Shown here: piece by piece, positions 17,894-24,240 of the stretch
Position numbering within the stretch: the first letter of the stretch is position 1
Layout of the letters: the number at the start of each line of letters is the position of its first letter
DNA from: Caldilineaceae bacterium
GTDB lineage: Bacteria > Chloroflexota > Anaerolineae > Caldilineales > Caldilineaceae
Direction: 5' to 3'
Assembly: GCA_022842065.1 (NCBI GenBank)
Contig: JALHQH010000043.1
Location: 1-64,000 of the forward strand
DNA length: 64,000 bases
The notes under the pieces: generated by a model
Seen by the model: the letters and a program-made list of their open reading frames with translations, nothing else
The model's database searches: none
Told to the model about the DNA's origin: nothing
Position numbers and translations under genes: made by a program

Positions 17894-18450
17894 GTTTCAC
17901 GTTTTACGCCGACCGCCGTATAGATCTCGCCCAGGAACGATGACGGTTCACGGTTGGCGATTTGGGTGCGGTGTAGACCGGCGGCCGTCATCAGTTGTAA
18001 ACAGGTTTCCGCACGGAAGGGATAAGGCACGGCCCAATTGCCGCGGGCGGCGTTGTATTCGATGATAATGGCAGTGCCGCCGGGGCGCAGCAGGTTGACC
18101 AGCGCGGTGAGCACCGGCAACGGCTGGCGCACAAAATGCAGCGAATTCGCCAGCAGGATGCCGTCGAGCGGATCGGGGGGCGCCAAGGGCTGGGTGAAAT
18201 CGGCTTGCAGGGTCTGCACCCTGGCCTGTTGCCCGGCCGGTAACGCTTGCAGCAACCGGCGCAGCGCACCCTGATCCTGATCCACTGCGATCACCGTGCT
18301 ATCGAGCGTCAACCATTCGAGCAGCAAGTGCGTAAAGACCCCATCCCCACAACCAATATCCGCCCAGCGGCCACCTAGCCCGGCGGTGATGGCCGGGCGT
18401 AATAGCAAGCGCGCCTTGGCGGCGCGGCGATCATCCCAACTGCGTTCCAT
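17890..18450 (-). CDS. Class I SAM-dependent methyltransferase
   Basis: The start at 18450 is preferred because AATCAGGAGTCGC precedes it; a frame start further upstream (18492) has no such site. The 186-residue protein has the Rossmann-type SAM site WADIGCGDGVFT (motif I), VIAVDQDQGAL (motif II), GILLANSLHFV (motif IV) and a loop LLRPGGTAIIIEY. The family is broad and substrate cannot be inferred. The gene is convergent with the oxidoreductase and not in an operon. Confidence 0.83.
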   Translation of the reverse strand: MERSWDDRRAAKARLLLRPAITAGLGGRWADIGCGDGVFTHLLLEWLTLDSTVIAVDQDQGALRRLLQALPAGQQARVQTLQADFTQPLAPPDPLDGILLANSLHFVRQPLPVLTALVNLLRPGGTAIIIEYNAARGNWAVPYPFRAETCLQLMTAAGLHRTQIANREPSSFLGEIYTAVGVKRET

Positions 18451-18501
18451 GCGACTCCTGATTGGTTTGAACAAAGATCTGATCTGCTGCATAGGATTTT
18501 A

Positions 18502-18510
18502 TGGTATAAT
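18502..18510 (+). promoter_or_regulatory. Possible extended -10 promoter
   Basis: TGGTATAAT fits the extended -10 consensus TGnTATAAT. No good -35 box lies upstream. It would transcribe the 30-codon frame at 18712 and xisI. Confidence 0.35.
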
Positions 18511-18711
18511 CTACCCTGCCACGAAAGATGCATTGACGCTCTATAGCATGCCACAGTTGGAAGCCGATGGGAGAACGGCAACAAATCATCTGTATCTATC
18601 TGTGGCTCAATGGCGTAATGACAGGGAATCGATAGTGGACGCAGAGCGTCCTTGCCCAGTGGGCCCCCACATTCCGCCGCGGAGCAGTGGAACGAGCAAA
18701 TGGGAGATGTT

Positions 18712-18804
18712 ATGCCTCGCGAGTTTAATACCTTTGGCCCCGTCTATCCAGCGTTACATTATCATGTCAACCGGACGGAGGTCAAAAGTCGTTTTGCGGC
18801 GTAA
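18712..18804 (+). pseudogene. 30-codon remnant resembling an ATPase N terminus
   Basis: ATG at 18712 is preceded by GGGAGATGTT, and the frame ends at TAA 18802-18804. The peptide starts MPREFNTFGPVYPALHYHVN, which resembles the conserved start (FNTxGPVxPxxHY) of large AAA-like or ATP-binding proteins found in Chloroflexota and cyanobacteria. The expected ATPase body is missing. It may be a relic left by a deletion, or a short leader-like peptide 62 bases upstream of xisI. Confidence 0.5.
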
Positions 18805-18866
18805 GTTTTTATACATAATCCTTTGACAGTCAAAAATATCATCTCTAATAGCCAGGAGGTTGTCAA

Positions 18867-19223
18867 GTGGATAAAGTAAACACAGCTGCTGCCTACCCCG
18901 CACTAATCAAACAAGCGATGCAGGAATATCAGCGGGCGATTTTAGAAAATGTGCTCTATCCCCTGCCTTATGAACTCGCATTGATCTTCGACGATGAACA
19001 CCAGCAATATATCGTCCGCTCGATCGGCTGGCAGAAGAACAAACGCATCCTCACCACCATCCTTCACGTTGCGATTCGTGACGGCAAAATTTGGATCGAA
19101 GAAGATTGGACCGAGGATGGGATTGCGACTTATTTTTTGGAACACGGTGTGCCCAATCATCAGATTGCCCTTGGCTTTCACGCCCCAACCATGCGCGAAT
19201 ATACCGAGTTTGCGGTGGCGTAG
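18867..19223 (+). CDS. xisI: XisI family protein
   Basis: A GTG start follows the strong site CCAGGAGGTTGTCAA, giving 118 residues, the usual XisI length. Family hallmarks are an N-terminal helix ending in YP, ALIFDDEHQQYIV, a GWQ motif, VAIRDGKIWIEED, GIATYFLEHGVP, IALGFHAP and the terminal REYTEFAVA. XisI was named for control of fdxN-element excision in Anabaena, but most homologues lie far from any such element and often next to xisH, a nuclease-like gene. No xisH is visible here. The actual role is unknown, and it may be the surviving half of a two-gene unit. Confidence 0.9.
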   Translation: MDKVNTAAAYPALIKQAMQEYQRAILENVLYPLPYELALIFDDEHQQYIVRSIGWQKNKRILTTILHVAIRDGKIWIEEDWTEDGIATYFLEHGVPNHQIALGFHAPTMREYTEFAVA

Positions 19224-19283
19224 GCGATTGGCGCGAACGCAACGCTAGGAGCCAGGCTAACCATTACCCACGATTGTCGATCA

Positions 19284-19359
19284 GCAAAGCGTTCCGGGGA
19301 CGGCCCACACCAAGCTTCGTCGACAAGATCGTCGCTGGGCCGTCCCCGGAACGCTTTGC
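19284..19359. repeat. 24-bp perfect inverted repeat downstream of xisI
   Basis: Bases 19284-19307 pair exactly with 19336-19359 around a 28-nt loop. It lies 61 bases after the xisI stop and before the 3' end of TPR debris on the other strand. There is no T-run. Confidence 0.82.
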
Positions 19360-19404
19360 GCACTCGCACACTGGCACCGGCGTCGGCTTCGCAGCATTGG
19401 ATGT

Positions 19405-19680
19405 TTACTCGTCTATTCCGCCCGGATCGAGCTGATTGCGCAGTGCTTGTAACTGTGGCAGATTGGGATGACCAAGTGCAGTCGCTAACGTAATGCCTCC
19501 GTCGAGCACCTTTAGCGCAGCAGCCCGATTGCCCAACTTCTGATACAAAACACCAAGCCACCATTGTGAGATAATTTCTTCCCAAGCAGCACCAATTTCG
19601 TGGCGAATTGTGGCAGCCTGCTGCATCAATTCAAGCGACGTTTCGATCTCTCCCAATGCGTAATGGACTGAGCCGAAATC
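19405..19680 (-). pseudogene. TPR protein C-terminal remnant
   Basis: About 90 codons of TPR sequence remain: GSVHYALGEIETSLELMQQA, then WEEIISQWWLGVLYQKLGN, then RAAALKVLDGGITLATALG. They end in the linker LRNQLDPGG. This is the kind of TPR tail found on the large regulators at 43.4 kb and 52.1 kb. Upstream, homology is lost abruptly at about 19680 in a GC-rich junction (CCCGGGGACCCC on the plus strand). No ATPase or DNA-binding part exists nearby. I read it as a 5'-deleted gene. Confidence 0.65.
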
Positions 19681-19980
19681 CGTTGTTTCCCGGGGACCCC
19701 GTGGGTGCCGTTGTAGTATTCTTCCACAATTTTCCGCAGTTTGATACCCTTGGTGCGTGAACGGCTGTTCCCTTTTCCGCGGGGACAGCTAGCCGTTGGG
19801 CTCCTACCGCAGTGCGCTTCAGCACAGCTTTGCCTAGCAGGCAATGGTTTCAACCATTGCCGGGTTGCTGCACGCTTTTGCCGCGAAGCCGGAGCGGAGC
19901 GACCCCTCCATAGCGTCGCTCCGGCTTCGACAAGCTCAGCCTCCGCTTACTTGCCGCTAATCACCCGCTCAGCCTTCGCT
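19681..19980. other. Scrambled segment with small repeats
   Basis: The segment contains a minus-strand 75-codon frame with the unplaced motif RTKGIKLRKIVEEYY, a 10-bp palindrome (19840-19861), an inverted repeat of GAAGCCGGAGCG/CGCTCCGGCTTC around 19889-19928, and the REP-like 19-mer (19923-19941). I do not recognise a complete gene or element. It looks like accumulated repeat insertions and deletion junctions. Confidence 0.45.
19923..19941 (+). repeat. REP-like 19-mer, second copy
   Basis: GGCTTCGACAAGCTCAGCC matches exactly, in the opposite orientation, the copy inside the exosortase gene at 5461-5479. Confidence 0.7.
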
Positions 19981-20003
19981 TTACCGGGTGATTAGCGGCA
20001 AGT
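19949..20003. terminator. 18-bp hairpin overlapping the end of the ELWxxDGT gene
   Basis: Bases 19949-19966 are complementary to 19986-20003. The right arm is the coding DNA for the last residues (YLPLIT) of the minus-strand gene, whose stop is at 19981-19983 in the loop. It probably stabilises or ends that transcript. Confidence 0.65.
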
Positions 20004-23000
20004 AATTCGGCAGCCCTTGATCGGTCACGGTGATGGTGACGGTATCAGGAGGCGAGGTGAGATTGTCACCGTCGCGGACGGTTAAGGCAAAGGTGAGAAC
20101 GGCGGGCGTGGTGGGCGCGGGGAAGGTGGGTTCAGCGGTGGCGGCGGTGGTCAAGGTGACGGGGGGGCCGGCGGTTTGGGTCCACAGATAGCGAAAGGTG
20201 GTCGGGCCATCGGGGTCGGTGGCACTGCCGCGGAGGGTCACGATATTGCTGATGGCGACGGTACGATCGACGCCGGCATTGGCAATGGGGGCGTCGTTGA
20301 CCGGGGTTACCACCAACGCAGCCTGCGCGGTGGCAGTCAAAACACCGTCGCTGGCCAGATAGACGAAGCTGTCGCTGCCGTTGAAATTGGTGGTGGGGGT
20401 GTAGACAAAAGCACCGCTGGGCGTCAGGCTAAGTTGACCGTGGGTGGGCGGGATCAGCAGCGCGACCGTGAGCGCTTCACCATTTGGCTCCCGATCATTT
20501 TGTAAGAGCGCCGGGGCGGCCACCCGTAAGGGGCTATCTTCGGTGGTGGTGTAGCGATCACTCACCGCCACCGGTGCGACATTGCGCACGGTCACGGTGC
20601 TGTTGACACGGTTATTGGCCAGGGTAAAATCGTCGGCCCCCGCAATGGTGGCCGTGTTGGTAATCACCCCGGCCGGCTGTGGTTCTTGGACCTGGCCGAC
20701 CAAGTGCAGATAGCCCCCTTGTTGTGGCTGTAGATCGCTCACCTGCCAGCGCAAAGTGGGGGTCGCCCCGGCGGTGAGGGCGCTTGTCGCCAGGGGGGTG
20801 ATCACCACACCGGCATCGAGCGTGCTCATGGGCGGGGCGGGGAAGGTCAGTGCGCTGGGCAAGGCGGCGGTAATAATGACACCCGCTGCCACTTGAGTAC
20901 CAAGATTGCGAAAGGCAACGGTGTAGGTCACCGTTTCACCGGGGGCAAGGGGGGCAGTTGGCGTTACCGTTTGGCGCAAAACCAGATCGGGGTTGGTCAA
21001 CGCCCACAGCTCACTGCCATGCTGGTTATCGTCGGCGACGAAGAAGAGCGCGGTCTCGCTGCGCATGAATTGGGTCATGTCGATAAACCCAGTGGGCGCT
21101 TGCGGCGCGGTTACTGCCATCGTGCTGGCCGGCGTACCGTCACTTTGCCAGAGCTCCAGATCGCGGTCGCCGGTGGTGGCGCTAAAGTAGAGATGATCCG
21201 CAAAGATGGTGAAATTGCCCAGGAATGGATCACCCGTGGGGTGCAGTTCCTTAAAGAGGGTGGTGCCGGCGGCGGTGCCATCACTTTGCCACAATTCGCG
21301 GTCGGTGGCGGCGGTGTAGGCAGTAAAGTAGAGGCGGTCACGCAAGACGATCAGCTCGGTGGGGTAGCTGCTATCGCCGGGGGCAATGTCGAGCAGCAAG
21401 GTGGTGCCGGCGGTGGTGCCATCGCTGCGCCACAGTTCATTGCCGTGGACGCCATCTTCGGCGCTAAAATAGAGTGCATCCGCCAGCGGGGTTAACCCAT
21501 AGGGATTACCATGACTACTGGGGTGAATGTTTTTGAGCAGGCGCGTGCCGGCGGCCGTGCCGTCACTCTGCCATAATTCGTAACCGGTGGTGCCGTCGTC
21601 GGCTTGAAAGTAGAGCTGCTGCTGGAAGAGCACAAAGTCGGTCGGCGCGGAGTTATCGGTGGCCGGATCAACATCAATGACCAACGTGGTGCCCGCGGCG
21701 CTGCCGTCACTGCGCCAAAGGGCATAGCCGTTTACCCCATCATCGGCCATAAAGTAAAGCGCGCCGTTGAAGTGCGTCAACGGGGTGAGCCAGGAACTAT
21801 CGGGGCCAGGGTTGATATCGCGTACCAATTGCGTGCCGGTCGCCGTGCCATCACTTTGCCAGAGCTCGTTGCCATGGACGCCATCATCAGCCACAAAGTA
21901 GAGCAGGTTGTTGAAGAGGATAAAATCTTGGGGATCAGCCGCGCCGGTGGGATTGATCACCTTTACCAACACGGTCCCGGCTGCCGTGCCATCACTACGC
22001 CAGAATTGACCACCGTTTACGCCATCATCTGCGCTGAAATAGAGCTGCTCCCGGTAGACAATCAAGTTATTGGGAAAACCATCCGCCGCGCCAGGGTTGA
22101 GATCTTTGAGCAGGAAGGTGCCGGCAGCGGTGCCATCCGTACGCCACAGTTCATCGCCGCTGATCCCATCATCGGCCCCGAAATAGAGTAACCCTTGCCA
22201 GGCGGCAAAGTGGCCGCTGAAGCCCGTATCTGCATTCCCGACCTGATTTAGGTCCAGGAACCGGGTGGTGCCCGCCGGCGTGCCATCAGTCCGCCAAAAT
22301 TCAACGCCAACAAGCCCATCGCTGGCCTGGAAGTAGAGCTGATTGTTGAAAGGTAGTAAGGCCGCCGGGGCAGCATGGCCATCAATAAAGGTGAAGGGCT
22401 GTTCATTAATCTCTTTGAAGAGCACAGTGCCGCCAGGGGTGCCATCACTCTGCCACAGTTCAATCCCCGCGCCGTTGCTATCGGCAGCAAAGTAGAGCGC
22501 GCCATTAAAGACGGTCAAGTAATCGGGGTAGGCGTCACCGAATTCAGGGAAATCTGGATCCACGTAGATATCGCGCAGCAGTGTTGTCCCCACCGGTGTG
22601 CCATCGGTGCGCCAAAGTTCGGTACCAATGCTGCCATCATCCGCCACAAAGTAAAGCGCGCCATTAAAGGGCACAAAACGAAAGGTGAAGGCCGACGAAG
22701 CCGAGTCAACCGCACTACCAGCAGGGTTGATATCTTTGAGCAGCATGGTGCCCCCAGTCGTGCCGTCGGTCGACCAGACTTCTTCCCCCGTGGTGCCATC
22801 ATCGGCAGTAAAGTAGAGGAGATTGTTGAAGAGGGCAAAGGCGCTTGGGATACTGCTCTCAGGGCCGGGTTGGATATCTTTTACCAGCGTGGCATTGCCG
22901 GGCGCACCGCTACTTTGCCACAGCTCATACCCAGTCGTGCCGTTGTCAGCCGTGAAGTAGAGGGCGTTGTTAAAGCTAAATAACTCCTCACCGCCAAGAT

Positions 23001-23706
23001 CCAGGGTGGCTGGCGTGATCGCAGATGTCCCCAGCGCGGTGCCGTCACTCTGCCAGAGCTGACGGTGATTTCCATCATCAGCAATAAAGTAGAGCGCGCC
23101 ATTAAAAATTGTCAGCGTGCCAGGATTAGCACTGCCATTGGGGTGGATATCTTTGAAGAGCACAGTGCCGGTTGCGGTGCCATCACTCTGCCAGAGCTCA
23201 TAGCCAATCTGGCCAGCGCCAAAGCCGTCGCTCGTCGCCGTAAAGTAAAGGTGATTATTAAAGACAGTCAGCTGATCCGGCTCCGCGCTGTCGGCGTTGG
23301 GGCGAATATCTTTGACCAGCACCGTCCCCGTGGCCGTGCCATCACTGCGCCAAAGTTCCACGCCATGCGTGCCATCGTCGGCCGCAAAGTAGAGCTGCTG
23401 CTGGAAGATGACGAAGGCATAGGGGTCAGCACTGCCGGTTGGGTTGATATCTTTGACCAGTCCTGTCCCGGCAACGGTGCCATCACTTTGCCATAACTCT
23501 GCGCCATGCACACCATCATCGGCCACAAAGTAAAGGCGGCTATCCAGGATCAGCACCGGCACGGGGTAAGAATCACTCTCTGGATCGGCAACAGGGTTGA
23601 GATCCTTGACCAGCACAGGGCCATCATCAGCGTAGACAGGCGCGGCAGGGAGTAATAAGAGCAGGCAGATGACCAAATATAAGGGTAAAGTTGAGACAAA
23701 ACGCAT
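19981..23706 (-). CDS. Secreted ELWxxDGT-repeat protein with cadherin-like and PKD-like domains
   Basis: This is a 1241-residue exported protein. The signal peptide is LYLVICLLLLLPAAPVYADD. Residues about 30-900 hold some 18 repeats of about 48 residues with the signature (N/H)xLYFxADDGxxGxELWxSDGT, the ELWxxDGT repeat, probably a beta-propeller-like array. A DUF11-type repeat follows (TPTAPLAPGETVTYTVAF). Next is a cadherin-like bacterial Ig domain (VSDRYTTTEDSPL to YLASDG), then a PKD/REJ-like domain (ANAGVDRTVAISN to VTDQ). The protein ends with NYLPLITR, a tail shared with other exported proteins here. AGAAGGATC precedes the ATG. Long open frames on the opposite strand are by-products of the repeats. 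Surface adhesion or display is likely but unproven. Confidence 0.9.
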   Translation of the reverse strand: MRFVSTLPLYLVICLLLLLPAAPVYADDGPVLVKDLNPVADPESDSYPVPVLILDSRLYFVADDGVHGAELWQSDGTVAGTGLVKDINPTGSADPYAFVIFQQQLYFAADDGTHGVELWRSDGTATGTVLVKDIRPNADSAEPDQLTVFNNHLYFTATSDGFGAGQIGYELWQSDGTATGTVLFKDIHPNGSANPGTLTIFNGALYFIADDGNHRQLWQSDGTALGTSAITPATLDLGGEELFSFNNALYFTADNGTTGYELWQSSGAPGNATLVKDIQPGPESSIPSAFALFNNLLYFTADDGTTGEEVWSTDGTTGGTMLLKDINPAGSAVDSASSAFTFRFVPFNGALYFVADDGSIGTELWRTDGTPVGTTLLRDIYVDPDFPEFGDAYPDYLTVFNGALYFAADSNGAGIELWQSDGTPGGTVLFKEINEQPFTFIDGHAAPAALLPFNNQLYFQASDGLVGVEFWRTDGTPAGTTRFLDLNQVGNADTGFSGHFAAWQGLLYFGADDGISGDELWRTDGTAAGTFLLKDLNPGAADGFPNNLIVYREQLYFSADDGVNGGQFWRSDGTAAGTVLVKVINPTGAADPQDFILFNNLLYFVADDGVHGNELWQSDGTATGTQLVRDINPGPDSSWLTPLTHFNGALYFMADDGVNGYALWRSDGSAAGTTLVIDVDPATDNSAPTDFVLFQQQLYFQADDGTTGYELWQSDGTAAGTRLLKNIHPSSHGNPYGLTPLADALYFSAEDGVHGNELWRSDGTTAGTTLLLDIAPGDSSYPTELIVLRDRLYFTAYTAATDRELWQSDGTAAGTTLFKELHPTGDPFLGNFTIFADHLYFSATTGDRDLELWQSDGTPASTMAVTAPQAPTGFIDMTQFMRSETALFFVADDNQHGSELWALTNPDLVLRQTVTPTAPLAPGETVTYTVAFRNLGTQVAAGVIITAALPSALTFPAPPMSTLDAGVVITPLATSALTAGATPTLRWQVSDLQPQQGGYLHLVGQVQEPQPAGVITNTATIAGADDFTLANNRVNSTVTVRNVAPVAVSDRYTTTEDSPLRVAAPALLQNDREPNGEALTVALLIPPTHGQLSLTPSGAFVYTPTTNFNGSDSFVYLASDGVLTATAQAALVVTPVNDAPIANAGVDRTVAISNIVTLRGSATDPDGPTTFRYLWTQTAGPPVTLTTAATAEPTFPAPTTPAVLTFALTVRDGDNLTSPPDTVTITVTDQGLPNYLPLITR

Positions 23707-23747
23707 GATAGAGTTGATCCTTCTGAGATAATTAGTGACTCTGCTGC

Positions 23748-23816
23748 AAAAACCGAGTTTTTTCGATAATTTGCCGAATTCACCAGAGAGGCAATTTGCT
23801 CAAAAACTCGGTTTTT
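23748..23816. repeat. 15-bp inverted repeat in the 5' leader of the ELWxxDGT gene
   Basis: AAAAACCGAGTTTTT at 23748-23762 pairs with AAAAACTCGGTTTTT at 23802-23816. If the promoter at about 23865-23892 is real, this stem lies in the leader RNA and could modulate expression. Confidence 0.7.
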
Positions 23817-23864
23817 AGCCTTTTCGCAGTAAATCCATTGGTTAAAAAAAATTAATTCAGCTTA

Positions 23865-23892
23865 ATTATAACAGATCAGAGCCGTAAGCCAA
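23865..23892 (-). promoter_or_regulatory. Promoter candidate for the ELWxxDGT gene
   Basis: On the minus strand TTGGCT is followed after 16 bases by a perfect TATAAT. The start would lie near 23858, giving a leader of about 150 bases. Confidence 0.4.
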
Positions 23893-24055
23893 TGGGGTCG
23901 GCGATAATTTTTGCCTGCTGCACGCGCACCTATTTTGTGTTACAGCCTGGCTTAAGTCGCATGCCTCGTTGATACGACTTAATTTACCGATCTACCGACT
24001 TTACTGTTCGACCAATTTGTCATTTTACTTACCCGCGCCGGTCTCCACGAATTTT

Positions 24056-24084
24056 TTGACATTTTTTGAGAGAAATTGTATACC
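24056..24084 (+). promoter_or_regulatory. Sigma70-type promoter of the molybdenum hydroxylase gene
   Basis: A perfect TTGACA (24056-24061) is followed by a 17-base spacer and TATACC (24079-24084). Transcription would start near 24091, about 150 bases before the ATG. Confidence 0.65.
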
Positions 24085-24109
24085 GTAGAGAACAACATCG
24101 TCAGATCGA

Positions 24110-24133
24110 CCTGTTACGATTGATCGTAACAGG
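24110..24133. promoter_or_regulatory. Operator-like palindrome
   Basis: CCTGTTACGAT and ATCGTAACAGG form an 11-bp perfect palindrome with a 2-nt centre, about 20 bases downstream of the predicted transcription start. Size and position suit a dimeric repressor site. No regulator gene is adjacent. Confidence 0.5.
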
Positions 24134-24240
24134 CGAACCGGTGACAACCAACCAGGCAACCGAACGAGCCAGCCACTTACTCCACCCGCACATGTGGCCA
24201 TCCACCTCAATCGTTCACGCTTTACAAGGAACAATTAGCT

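Larger units (their letters stand above)
23707..24240. other. Divergent intergenic region
   Basis: The gap carries a 15-bp hairpin (23748-23816), a minus-strand promoter candidate (about 23865-23892), a plus-strand promoter (24056-24084) and an operator-like palindrome (24110-24133). I see no convincing gene. Confidence 0.55.

Noticed and set aside
18296..18826. 176-codon plus-strand frame spanning the methyltransferase 5' end
   Set aside because: Its first half is antisense to the methyltransferase. The second half is in a different frame from the better-supported 30-codon frame at 18712, and no family is recognisable.
18867..19223. Evidence for an excisable fdxN-like element
   Set aside because: xisI alone does not indicate an element. 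No xisF-type recombinase, xisH, nif gene or attachment repeats are visible.
20893..21495. Long open frame on the plus strand opposite the ELWxxDGT gene (also 21604-22191 and 22375-22983)
   Set aside because: These mirror the repeated coding pattern of the minus-strand gene, show no ribosome site, and have repetitive Gly/Ala/Arg composition without family motifs.
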